Source of the DNA: an uncultured Mycoplasmatota bacterium
GTDB taxonomy: Bacteria; Bacillota_I; Bacilli_A; RF39; UBA660
Assembly: GCA_900552235.1 (NCBI GenBank)
Contig: URYZ01000022.1
Coordinates: 1 to 13,773 of the forward strand
Reading direction: 5' to 3'
DNA length: 13,773 nt
Translations under genes and position numbers: made by a program
Shown here: one piece after another, positions 1 to 7,112 of the stretch
Layout: each line of letters begins with the position of its first letter
Position numbering within the stretch: position 1 is the stretch's first letter
The notes under the pieces: model-generated
Told to the model about the DNA's origin: nothing
Databases searched by the model: none
Seen by the model: the letters and a program-made list of their open reading frames with translations, nothing else

Positions 1-66
1 TAGGTATTTTAAATACTATATTTTCTTTAGGTCGTAACTAAAATAAATAGCTAAAAGGGGATTTAA

Positions 67-1296
67 ATGTATATTCTCGATTGGATTATGGTGCCAATTC
101 AGATAATAATTTTCTTATTTACAGTTTATTATTTTTTAATAGGTGTAAATGGTCTGTGGCGCAAAAAGGAAAAGAAAATTTTAACACCACAAAAAACTTT
201 TGCAGTAATTGTGGCAGCACATAATGAATCTGCAGTAATCGGTCAATTAGTGGATAACTTAAAAATGTTAGATTATCCAAAAGAACTATATGATATTTTT
301 GTAATTGCTGATAACTGTACAGATAATACAGCTCAGATTGCACGCGATTGCGGAGCTATTGTTCATGAACGTTTTAATGATAAAGAACGTGGTAAAGGAT
401 TTGCAATGGAATGGATGTTTGCTAGATTATTTGAAATGAAACGCAAATATGATGCAGTAGCAATCTTTGATGCAGATAATTTAGTAGATAAACGCTTCTT
501 ATTAGAAATGAATAATCGCTTATGTAAAGGGGATAAATTAGTACAAGGTTATCTTGATGCGAAAAATCCTTATGATACATGGGTTTCCGGAACTTTTGCG
601 ATTGCCTTTTGGGTTATTGACCATATTTGGCATTTAGCAAAAACAAATATTGGTTTATCTTCTGTACTTGGTGGTACAGGTATGTGTATTACAACAGATG
701 TTTTGAAAAAACATGGTTGGGGTGCTACTTGTCTTGTTGAAGATATGGAATTTACTATGAAATCTTTAGCAGAAGGTATAAAAACAACATGGGCTCATGA
801 TGCGATTGTTTATGATGAAAAACCACTTACTTTTAAACAATCTTGGAACCAGCGTAAACGTTGGGCACAAGGTCAATTTGACGTGGCACATCGCTTTATT
901 CCGAAGATGTTAAAAGAAGGTATTCGTCGTCGTGATATTCGTATTTTAGATGGTTGTCTACATTTATTACAGCCTCATTTCTTATTGATTTCCACATTCT
1001 TTGTCATCTTATCATATGTACAGATGGGATTAGGATATCCGTTATTTACAAATATATATCAATTTTTACCATCTAGTTTGCTAACTGTAATTACTATGGG
1101 GCAATATATTTTACCTATTATTATTTTGGCAAAGATACATGTTAAATGGAAAGCATGGTTTTACTTAATTTTATATCCAGTGTTTATTTATAGTTGGATC
1201 CCAATTGTATTTTTAGGATTTTTAGATAGAAATAAACATGAATGGTCACATACAAAACATACTCGTGCAGTTAGTTATGATGAATTGACTCGTTAA
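67..1296 (+). CDS. Membrane-bound family 2 glycosyltransferase (BcsA/HAS-like processive type)
   Basis: Predicted inner-membrane glycosyltransferase that would move a sugar from a nucleotide-sugar onto a polysaccharide or glycolipid; the substrate cannot be read from the sequence. An N-terminal membrane segment lies at about residues 6-27. A GT-A catalytic domain follows, from about 43 to 270, with the opening strand and nucleotide-binding loop near 45-54, the metal-binding FDADN motif at 134-138, GGTG at 202-205, the likely base in the VEDME motif (225-226), and the QRKRW acceptor motif at 262-266. Two or three C-terminal membrane segments lie at about 303-320, 335-356 and 363-385. This arrangement matches cellulose/hyaluronan/PNAG synthase-like GT2 enzymes, and 409 aa is normal for them. 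The ATG follows an AAAAGGGG ribosome site. Sixteen of 18 Arg codons are CGT/CGC, unlike the AGA-rich genes downstream. It stands alone before a terminator. Confidence 0.88.
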   Translation: MYILDWIMVPIQIIIFLFTVYYFLIGVNGLWRKKEKKILTPQKTFAVIVAAHNESAVIGQLVDNLKMLDYPKELYDIFVIADNCTDNTAQIARDCGAIVHERFNDKERGKGFAMEWMFARLFEMKRKYDAVAIFDADNLVDKRFLLEMNNRLCKGDKLVQGYLDAKNPYDTWVSGTFAIAFWVIDHIWHLAKTNIGLSSVLGGTGMCITTDVLKKHGWGATCLVEDMEFTMKSLAEGIKTTWAHDAIVYDEKPLTFKQSWNQRKRWAQGQFDVAHRFIPKMLKEGIRRRDIRILDGCLHLLQPHFLLISTFFVILSYVQMGLGYPLFTNIYQFLPSSLLTVITMGQYILPIIILAKIHVKWKAWFYLILYPVFIYSWIPIVFLGFLDRNKHEWSHTKHTRAVSYDELTR

Positions 1297-1302
1297 TTTA
1301 AG

Positions 1303-1338
1303 AAAAGAACTATTAGATTAAACTAATAGTTCTTTTTT
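1303..1338 (+). terminator. Rho-independent terminator after the glycosyltransferase gene
   Basis: A perfect 14-bp inverted repeat (AAAAGAACTATTAG, 6-nt loop, CTAATAGTTCTTTT) begins 6 nt after the stop codon and ends in a T run. The A run on the 5' side means it could also work from the opposite strand. It separates the glycosyltransferase from the rimP operon. Confidence 0.9.
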
Positions 1339-1397
1339 AGCTATATAAATAAATTATTATAAATAGGTTGTTTTATAAAGAAATTAAAATAAAATAG

Positions 1398-1426
1398 TTG
1401 AAATATGGTTATAAATTTGTTATAAT
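1398..1426 (+). promoter_or_regulatory. Sigma-A-type promoter of the rimP-nusA-infB operon
   Basis: TTGAAA at 1398-1403 and a consensus TATAAT at 1421-1426 are separated by exactly 17 bp. Transcription would start near 1432-1434, leaving a leader of about 50-60 nt before rimP. The rest of the 1339-1397 stretch is AT-rich and shows no gene. Confidence 0.8.
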
Positions 1427-1449
1427 TAGCATGTAATAAAAAGAAAGGA

Positions 1450-1471
1450 GATGGAATTTGTTCCATCTTTT
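1450..1471 (+). promoter_or_regulatory. Leader hairpin with T run upstream of rimP (possible attenuator)
   Basis: GATGGAA (1450-1456), a TTTG loop and TTCCATC (1461-1467) form a 7-bp hairpin followed at once by TTTTG. It starts about 17 nt after the predicted transcription start. Terminator-like hairpins at this place are known from rimP leaders of other bacteria. NusA, encoded just downstream, stimulates such terminators, so feedback on the operon is a reasonable inference. The T tract is short, so termination is likely partial. Confidence 0.55.
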
Positions 1472-1479
1472 GTATTTAT

Positions 1480-1740
1480 ATGGAGGTGTTTATTATAAAA
1501 AATATTAAATCTTTAATTGAAGAACCACTTAATAAAATAGGTTTAACAGCGTATGAAGTTAAATATACAAGAGCTAAACCTAATACTTTATTTATAACAG
1601 TAGAATCATTAAATTTAGAAACAGTAGATATTGATAAAGTAGTTGAAGCAACACATGTTATATCACCAATACTTGATGAAAATGAAGTAATAAAAGAACA
1701 ATATGTATTAGATGTATCATCTAAGGAAAGAGGTAATTAA
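1480..1740 (+). CDS. rimP: Ribosome maturation factor RimP, N-terminal domain only
   Basis: RimP binds the 30S subunit and helps assembly around S12. The N-terminal alpha/beta domain is recognisable: GLTAYEVKY near residues 22-30, the VDIDKVVEATHVIS helix near 49-62, and the closing YVLDVSS near 75-81. The family normally continues for about 70 residues into an SH3-like C-terminal domain; here the reading frame stops four residues after VSS, giving 86 aa instead of about 150. Only one nucleotide separates the stop from nusA, so no displaced C-terminal frame is hidden there. The only in-frame ATG (1480) overlaps the strong GGAGGTG ribosome site (1482-1488). Translation therefore more likely begins at ATT 1492 or ATA 1495, both non-standard. 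I give the ATG coordinate for convenience. Confidence 0.75.
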   Translation: MEVFIIKNIKSLIEEPLNKIGLTAYEVKYTRAKPNTLFITVESLNLETVDIDKVVEATHVISPILDENEVIKEQYVLDVSSKERGN

Positions 1741-1741
1741 A

Positions 1742-2812
1742 ATGAATGGAAAAGAATTTTTAAAAGCTGTTGATATGTTAGAAAAAGAAAAACATATTGA
1801 TAGAAATTATATTTTTGAAAGTATGGAACAATCTTTAGCAAATGCTTATAAGAAACATTCTGGAGGAAAACAAAACGTAGAAGTTAAAATTGATAAAGGA
1901 ACAGGAGATATTAAAATATATTCATATCAAACTGTTGTAAGTGAAATAAAAGAAGAAGAAGATCTTGATAGTCAAATTTTACTTGAAGATGCTTTAAAAA
2001 TTGATAAAACAAAAAATGTTGGTGATAAAATATATGAAGAAGTTGACCCAGGAGATTTTGGCCGTGTAGCAACTTCAAGTGCTAAACAGTTGTTAATTCA
2101 AAAGATTCGTGAAGCTGAAAGAAATAGTATTATTGATGAATTTTCAAATAAAGAAGGAGAACTAATTTCAGGTGTATGTGATCTTGAAGATGAAGGAAAC
2201 TATTATATCAATTTAGGAAGAGTAAATGGTGTTTTACCAAAATCTGAATTAATTGGAGATGAAAAACTTGAAATGGGTAGTGTTATAAAAGCTTATGTTA
2301 CTAAAGTTGAATTAGATTCAAAAGGAACTCTTATTAAACTATCAAGAAAACATTTCAATTTTGTAAAAAGATTATTTGAAATTGAAATACCTGAACTTGC
2401 TGATGGGTCTATTATGATTTATAGTGTTGCTCGTGAACCAGGAGTAAGAAGCAAAGTTGCTGTTTATAGTAGTTATGCTAATATTGACCCAATTGGATGC
2501 TGTATTGGTGAAAAAGGAAAAAGAATTAGTAATATTATAAAAGAACTTAATGGGGAAAAATTAGATATTGTAAAATATGATGAAGATAAAGAAAAGTTTA
2601 TTACTAATGCTTTAAGTCCTGCTAAAAATATAAAAGTATTTATACTTGATCCTAATAAACAAGAAGCTTTAGCTATTGCAGATGGAGAAGATTTCTCACT
2701 TGCTTTAGGTAAAAAAGGTCAAAATGTTAGACTTGCTTCACGTTTAACTAAATTTAAAATTGATGTTAAAACAACTGAACAAGCTAAAGAAATGGGTATT
2801 AGTATAAAATAA
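1742..2812 (+). CDS. nusA: Transcription termination/antitermination factor NusA
   Basis: NusA binds elongating RNA polymerase and affects pausing, intrinsic termination and antitermination. The 356-aa protein shows the polymerase-binding N-terminal domain (about 1-125), an S1 RNA-binding domain (about 132-200, with GRVNGVLPKSE), KH1 with the REPGVRSKVAVYS signature, DPIGCCIGEKGKR, and KH2 ending in LALGKKGQNVRLASRLT. The length matches Gram-positive NusA, which lacks the C-terminal acidic repeats of E. coli. ATG 1742 is chosen because it follows an AGAGG site within the end of rimP and gives the usual MNGKEFLKAVDMLEKEK start; the open frame extends 10 codons further upstream without support. 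One nucleotide separates it from rimP, so the two are probably translationally coupled. Confidence 0.96.
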   Translation: MNGKEFLKAVDMLEKEKHIDRNYIFESMEQSLANAYKKHSGGKQNVEVKIDKGTGDIKIYSYQTVVSEIKEEEDLDSQILLEDALKIDKTKNVGDKIYEEVDPGDFGRVATSSAKQLLIQKIREAERNSIIDEFSNKEGELISGVCDLEDEGNYYINLGRVNGVLPKSELIGDEKLEMGSVIKAYVTKVELDSKGTLIKLSRKHFNFVKRLFEIEIPELADGSIMIYSVAREPGVRSKVAVYSSYANIDPIGCCIGEKGKRISNIIKELNGEKLDIVKYDEDKEKFITNALSPAKNIKVFILDPNKQEALAIADGEDFSLALGKKGQNVRLASRLTKFKIDVKTTEQAKEMGISIK

Positions 2813-2822
2813 GGAGTTTTTT

Positions 2823-3083
2823 ATGAAAGTAAAAAAAATACCACAAAGGACATGTGTTGTAACACAAGAAAAATATGATAAAAAAGACTTAATAAGGGTG
2901 GTTAAAACACCACTTAATGAAGTGGTTATAGATTTATCAGGAAAAATAAATGGTCGTGGAGCTTATTTGAAAAAAGATCTTGAAGTAATAGAAAAAGCAA
3001 GAAAATCAAAAGCTTTAGAACGTCATTTAGAAATAGAAATAAAGGATGAAGTATATGATAAACTAAAAGAAATAATAAAATAA
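2823..3083 (+). CDS. rnpM: RNase P modulator RnpM (YlxR family)
   Basis: Small basic RNA-binding protein of the YlxR family, in its usual place between nusA and infB. The family member RnpM of B. subtilis binds the RNA subunit of RNase P and modulates its activity (established for the family, not shown here). The 86-aa sequence carries the RTCVVTQEKYDKKDLIRVV opening, DLSGKINGRGAY with the invariant GRGAY, and a Lys-rich C-terminal helix. A TAAGGAG ribosome site overlaps the nusA stop codon. The ylxQ (L7Ae-like) gene that often follows is missing; infB comes next. Confidence 0.92.
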   Translation: MKVKKIPQRTCVVTQEKYDKKDLIRVVKTPLNEVVIDLSGKINGRGAYLKKDLEVIEKARKSKALERHLEIEIKDEVYDKLKEIIK

Positions 3084-3102
3084 AAAAGGAGGTTTGATTA
3101 TA

Positions 3103-5214
3103 ATGATGAGTGTATTAGAATATGCAAGTGATGTTAATCTTACTGTAGACCAAATAATTGGAATATGTAAATCTTTAAATATAAAAGTAAATACTGAAGA
3201 TGATTTACTTACTGAAGATGATATTATTTTACTAGATAACGAAACTTCTTCATTTGAAGATATAAAAGAAGAAATTGAAGAAGAAGTAGAAGAGGAAGAA
3301 GAATTAAATAAAGAAATAACAAAAAAACTTGATGTTAGTGATTCAAAAGACAAAATGAAACCAAAACAAGCTTCTAAAAAAATAGCTCGTGATGATTCAA
3401 AATATCTTAAAGAAAAAAAAGAAATGTATAAACACAAAGAAAAACTATCAAGTAATAAAAATATTAATGATACAAATATAATTGTATATAAAAATCAAAT
3501 GACTGTTAAAGATTTAGCGGAAGAATTAAATGTAAATACAAATGAAATAATAAAGAAATTATTTGATTTAGGAATGATTGTTAATATTAATCAAAGCCTA
3601 GATTATGAAACGGCAGAACTTATTGTAGTGGACTATAATAAGAAATTAAAAAATGAAGAAAAAACAGATATTATAAACTTTGAAGAATATGAAATAATTG
3701 ATAAAGATGAAGATTTAGAACCACGTCCTCCGGTTGTTACTATTATGGGACATGTTGATCATGGCAAAACTTCTCTTCTTGATGCGATTAGAAATACAAA
3801 TGTTGTAGATAAAGAAGCCGGAGGAATTACGCAAAATATCGGAGCATATCAAGTTAAAGTTCATGATAAATTGATCACTTTTATTGATACTCCAGGGCAT
3901 GAAGCTTTTACGGCCATGAGAGCAAGGGGAGCAAGTGTTACCGACATTGTAATTATAATTGTAAGTGCTGTTGATGGAATTAAACCCCAGACAGTGGAAG
4001 CTATAGACCATGCTAAAGCAGCAAATGTACCGATAATCGTAGCTATTAATAAGATGGATTTACCTGGGGCTAATCCTGAGCGTGTTTTACAAGAATTAAC
4101 TGAATATGGCCTAACACCAGAAGACTGGGGAGGAGATACTTTAGTTAATAAAATAAGTGCTAAAACAAAAGAGGGCATTGATGATCTTTTAGATAATATC
4201 TTATTAATTGCTGAACTTAAAAATTTAAGAGCTAATAAAAATCGTTATGCAACAGGAACAGTAATTGAATCAAGACTTGATAAAAATATCGGAGCAGTTT
4301 GTTCAATTTTAATTCAAAATGGAACATTAAGATTAGGAGATCCAGTTGTTGTTGGTAACTTCTATGGTAAAATTAGAACATTAAAAAATGATCGTGGTGA
4401 AAATATATTAAACGCAACACCGTCTACACCAGTTGAAATAACAGGACTTAATGATTTACCTGTTTCAGGTGATAAATTTATGGCTTTTGAAACAGAAAAA
4501 GAAGCAAGAAAAGTATCAGAAGAAAGAATCCTAAGACATAAAGAAGCTAATACAAATAGAAATGGAATGACTCTAGATGATTTATTTAGTAAAGTTCAAG
4601 ATGGTGCTAAAAAAATTAATATTGTTTTAAAAACAGATGTAAAAGGTAGCGAAGAAGCAATAAAAGCATCTCTTCAAAAATTAAATATCGAAGGAGTTAG
4701 TGTTGATGTTATAAGAAGTGGTGTTGGTACAATAACAGAAAGTGATATTGTTTTAGCAAGCGCAAGTAATGCTTTAATTTATGGCTTTAATGTAAGACCT
4801 AATAATAAAACAATGGATGTTGCTAAACAATATGGTGTTGAAATAAGACTCCATAATATTATTTATAAAATGCTTGAAGAATTAGAACAAGCTATAAAAG
4901 GTATGTTAGATCCTGAATATGAAGAAAAAGTAACTGGAGAAATTGAAGTTAGACAAATTTTTAGATTTTCTAAAGTTGGAGTAATCGCAGGAAGTCATGT
5001 TACTGATGGAGTTATAAAAGCCAATTCCAAAGCGAGACTTATTCGTGATGGTATTGTTATATATGATGGTAAAATAGCGTCTCTTCAAAGAGAAAAAGAT
5101 AAAGTAAATGAAGTTAAAAAAGGTATGGATTGTGGTGTTACTTTAGAAAACTTTATGGATATAAAAGAAAATGATATCATAGAAACTTATGAAATGGTGG
5201 AAATAAAAAGATGA
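3103..5214 (+). CDS. infB: Translation initiation factor IF-2
   Basis: IF-2 is the GTPase that brings initiator fMet-tRNA to the 30S subunit and promotes 50S joining. With ATG 3103 the protein is 703 aa, short for the family because the N-terminal region is reduced. An atypical IF2_N-like unit lies at about 1-45, an acidic and Lys-rich linker at about 45-125, and a clear IF2_N unit (MTVKDLAEELNV) at about 133-180. The G domain has GHVDHGKT at 216-223, GGITQNIGAY, DTPGHEAF, NKMD at 316-319 and SAK, followed by the EF-Tu-like domain II, domain III and the C2 fMet-tRNA-binding domain with FRFSKVGVIAGSHVTDG. An AAGGAGGT site ends 9 nt before ATG 3103; a second ATG directly follows. The part encoding the G domain (about 3721-4140) is much richer in G+C than the rest. 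Confidence 0.97.
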   Translation: MMSVLEYASDVNLTVDQIIGICKSLNIKVNTEDDLLTEDDIILLDNETSSFEDIKEEIEEEVEEEEELNKEITKKLDVSDSKDKMKPKQASKKIARDDSKYLKEKKEMYKHKEKLSSNKNINDTNIIVYKNQMTVKDLAEELNVNTNEIIKKLFDLGMIVNINQSLDYETAELIVVDYNKKLKNEEKTDIINFEEYEIIDKDEDLEPRPPVVTIMGHVDHGKTSLLDAIRNTNVVDKEAGGITQNIGAYQVKVHDKLITFIDTPGHEAFTAMRARGASVTDIVIIIVSAVDGIKPQTVEAIDHAKAANVPIIVAINKMDLPGANPERVLQELTEYGLTPEDWGGDTLVNKISAKTKEGIDDLLDNILLIAELKNLRANKNRYATGTVIESRLDKNIGAVCSILIQNGTLRLGDPVVVGNFYGKIRTLKNDRGENILNATPSTPVEITGLNDLPVSGDKFMAFETEKEARKVSEERILRHKEANTNRNGMTLDDLFSKVQDGAKKINIVLKTDVKGSEEAIKASLQKLNIEGVSVDVIRSGVGTITESDIVLASASNALIYGFNVRPNNKTMDVAKQYGVEIRLHNIIYKMLEELEQAIKGMLDPEYEEKVTGEIEVRQIFRFSKVGVIAGSHVTDGVIKANSKARLIRDGIVIYDGKIASLQREKDKVNEVKKGMDCGVTLENFMDIKENDIIETYEMVEIKR

Positions 5215-5558
5215 GTATAAAAACAGAAAGAATAGGTAGTAACTTTGTTAAAGAAATAAGTTATATCTTAATGGAAGAAATAAAAGATCCTAATATAAAA
5301 TTTGTTACTATAACATCATGTGATGTTACTAATGATTTAAGTTATGCTAAAGTATATTTTACAGTTTTAGATGATACTAAAAAAGAAGAAGTTTTAAAAA
5401 GCTTAAATAAAGCTGCTAATTTTATAGAAATAAGTTTATCTAAAAAAATAGATATAAGAAAAATGCCACAAATAAGTTTTCATTATGACAATTCATATGA
5501 ATATGGAAAAAGTATTGAAGAAAAAATAAAAGAAATACATGCTAAAGAAAATAAGTAA
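5211..5558 (+). CDS. rbfA: 30S ribosome-binding factor RbfA
   Basis: RbfA is a KH-fold protein that binds immature 30S subunits and helps process the 16S rRNA 5' end; it is required at low temperature. The 115-aa sequence is typical in length. It shows the N-terminal RIGSNFVKEISYILMEEIKDP helix, the FVTITSCDVTNDLSYAKVYF strand pair, and the KIDIRKMPQISFHYDNS region. Its ATG overlaps the infB stop as ATGA (5211-5214), a sign of translational coupling. It is the last gene of the operon; truB and ribF, which often follow, are absent. The terminator hairpin begins inside its last codons. Confidence 0.95.
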   Translation: MSIKTERIGSNFVKEISYILMEEIKDPNIKFVTITSCDVTNDLSYAKVYFTVLDDTKKEEVLKSLNKAANFIEISLSKKIDIRKMPQISFHYDNSYEYGKSIEEKIKEIHAKENK

Positions 5559-5585
5559 AAAGTTGTAGACTTATTTTCTTTTTTG
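5544..5585 (+). terminator. Terminator overlapping the rbfA stop codon
   Basis: A perfect 13-bp inverted repeat pairs AAAGAAAATAAGT (5544-5556) with ACTTATTTTCTTT (5569-5581) across a 12-nt loop and ends in a T run. Its left arm includes the last rbfA codons and the first base of the TAA stop. Confidence 0.85.
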
Positions 5586-5592
5586 TTATAAA
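5563..5592 (+). promoter_or_regulatory. Possible promoter for the thyA operon
   Basis: TTGTAG (5563-5568) and TATAAA (5587-5592) are spaced by 18 bp, and the -35 element lies in the loop of the preceding terminator. A promoter is expected because a strong terminator precedes thyA, but in DNA this AT-rich the match is weak evidence. Confidence 0.35.
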
Positions 5593-5618
5593 CTTAAATC
5601 ATAGGGAGGTTATTTTTT

Positions 5619-6617
5619 ATGGCAAAATGGGATAAAGAATATTTAAAATTATGTAAAAAAATATTAACTGAAGGAGTAGAAGTAGAAAATAGGACTGGTA
5701 TTAATACATTAAAAATACCAAGTTATAATTTTTTATTTGACTTGCAAGAAGAATTTCCAGTTCTTACAACAAAACAATTATTTTTTAAGAATGCAATAAC
5801 AGAAATACTTTGGATATATCAAGAACAATCAAATGATGTAAGATGGTTACAAGAAAGAAAAAATCATATTTGGGATGAATGGATGGTTGATGAAGATGGA
5901 ATCTATAGAATTTATGAACCAAATAAAAATGATGAAACTGTTTTTGATAAAGATAAAGAAGTTGATTTATATGACTTAGATGGCAATATTATGTTAGACA
6001 AAGAAGGTAATAAAATTAAAGTTAAAGGTATTATTGAAGGAAAAAATATTAAAGCTGCTAAATTCTATGGCAAAGAATATGCTTATACTATAGGAACAGC
6101 TTATGGTTGGATAGTTAATAGATATAAATTAACTCAAAACTTGATTGATACGATAAAATCTAATCCAAATGATCGCAGACTTGTTATGTCACTATGGCAA
6201 AATGAATTTTTAAAAACAGCAGTTTTACCATCATGTGTATGGTCTAGTGAATGGGATGTAACAGATGGATATTTAAACCTTTCTGTTCATCAAAGAAGTT
6301 GTGATGTTCCACTTGGGTTACCATTTAATGTAACGCAATATGCAACACTTTTATGTCTAATTGCACATTGTACTAATTTAAAACCAGGCAAAATCTCTTG
6401 GAGTATAAAAGATGCTCATATTTATGTAAATCAAATAGAAGGAATAAAAGAACAAATTTTAAGAGGGGAAACCCTAGAAGATTTAGAGGCTCCTGAACTT
6501 TGGATAAACGAAGAAATAGATGATTTTTTTGAATTTGATAATTCAAGAGATTTAAAAGATATAAAAATAAGAAAATATAAGCATCATGGAAAGATTAATT
6601 TTCCACTAGCTCAATAA
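5619..6617 (+). CDS. thyA: Thymidylate synthase ThyA
   Basis: Converts dUMP to dTMP using 5,10-methylene-tetrahydrofolate, which is oxidised to dihydrofolate. At 332 aa it is longer than the E. coli enzyme (264 aa), mainly because of an extra segment of about 50 residues at about 90-145, rich in Asp, Glu and Lys; some Gram-positive ThyA proteins also carry an insert here. Visible key features are the phosphate-binding Arg in ENRTG (25), the nucleophile Cys206 in LPSCVW, NDRRLVMSLW at 184-193, QRSCDVPLGLPFNV at 225-238, and DAHIYVNQ at 265-272. Val207 stands where E. coli has His147 after the catalytic Cys. A GGGAGG ribosome site precedes the ATG. It is followed by dihydrofolate reductase, which recycles its folate product, and dTMP kinase, which uses its nucleotide product. 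Confidence 0.95.
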   Translation: MAKWDKEYLKLCKKILTEGVEVENRTGINTLKIPSYNFLFDLQEEFPVLTTKQLFFKNAITEILWIYQEQSNDVRWLQERKNHIWDEWMVDEDGIYRIYEPNKNDETVFDKDKEVDLYDLDGNIMLDKEGNKIKVKGIIEGKNIKAAKFYGKEYAYTIGTAYGWIVNRYKLTQNLIDTIKSNPNDRRLVMSLWQNEFLKTAVLPSCVWSSEWDVTDGYLNLSVHQRSCDVPLGLPFNVTQYATLLCLIAHCTNLKPGKISWSIKDAHIYVNQIEGIKEQILRGETLEDLEAPELWINEEIDDFFEFDNSRDLKDIKIRKYKHHGKINFPLAQ

Positions 6618-6628
6618 GGAGGTAATTT

Positions 6629-7111
6629 ATGGAACTTAAAATGATCGCTGCAGTAGGAAAAAATAATGAATTAGGAAAAGATAATGATCTTATTTGGCCT
6701 ATTAAAGAAGACTTAAAATTTTTTAAAAATGTTACAACAGGTCATACTGTAATAATGGGAGCAAATACTTTTTTCTCACTTCCTAAAGTATTACCTAATA
6801 GAACTAACATTGTTTTATCACAAGATGATATAACTGTACCTGAAGGTGTTATTTTATATCATGATTTAAATAAATTCCTTAGTGATTATAAAGATAAAGA
6901 TGAAATAGTTTTTGTAATCGGAGGAGGTACAATATATCGTTTATTTATAGATAAAGTAAATGAAATATATTTAACAGAAATAGATGAAGAATGTAATGAT
7001 GCTACAGTATATTTTCCAAAATTTAATAAAAACTTATATGACAAAGAAATTTTAAGTGAAAATAAAGAAAATGATATAAATTATAAACATGTTCTTTACA
7101 GGAGAAAATAA
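6629..7111 (+). CDS. dfrA: Dihydrofolate reductase
   Basis: Reduces dihydrofolate to tetrahydrofolate with NADPH, restoring the cofactor that ThyA oxidises. The 160-aa protein is of normal size. It has the N-terminal MIAAVGKNNELGKDNDLIW segment, the active-site acid Glu27 in PIKEDLKFF, FFSLPKVLPNRTNIVLS at about 48-64 with the folate-binding Arg58, the GGG NADPH loop at 98-100 and YLTEID at about 114-119. In the GRxT segment Ala45 replaces the usual Arg that contacts the NADPH 2'-phosphate. A TAAGGAGGT site overlaps the thyA stop, and the two genes lie 11 nt apart, so they are co-transcribed. The symbol dfrA (also folA) is assigned by family only. Confidence 0.93.
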   Translation: MELKMIAAVGKNNELGKDNDLIWPIKEDLKFFKNVTTGHTVIMGANTFFSLPKVLPNRTNIVLSQDDITVPEGVILYHDLNKFLSDYKDKDEIVFVIGGGTIYRLFIDKVNEIYLTEIDEECNDATVYFPKFNKNLYDKEILSENKENDINYKHVLYRRK

Positions 7112-7112
7112 A

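Noticed and set aside
1..66. Short palindrome GTATTTTAAATAC and AT-rich start of the window, considered as a terminator or operator
   Set aside because: The arms are only 6 bp, A/T rich and close together; apart from the glycosyltransferase ribosome site nothing can be supported.
3063..3437. Antisense Ser/Phe-rich open frame opposite the infB N-terminus
   Set aside because: The Ser/Phe bias is the complement of the Lys/Glu-rich IF-2 linker, so it is a shadow frame.
3861..4178. Antisense open frame of 105 codons inside infB
   Set aside because: It lies wholly over the conserved IF-2 G domain, has no ribosome site or promoter, and its translation resembles no family; it is a by-product of the sense codon pattern.
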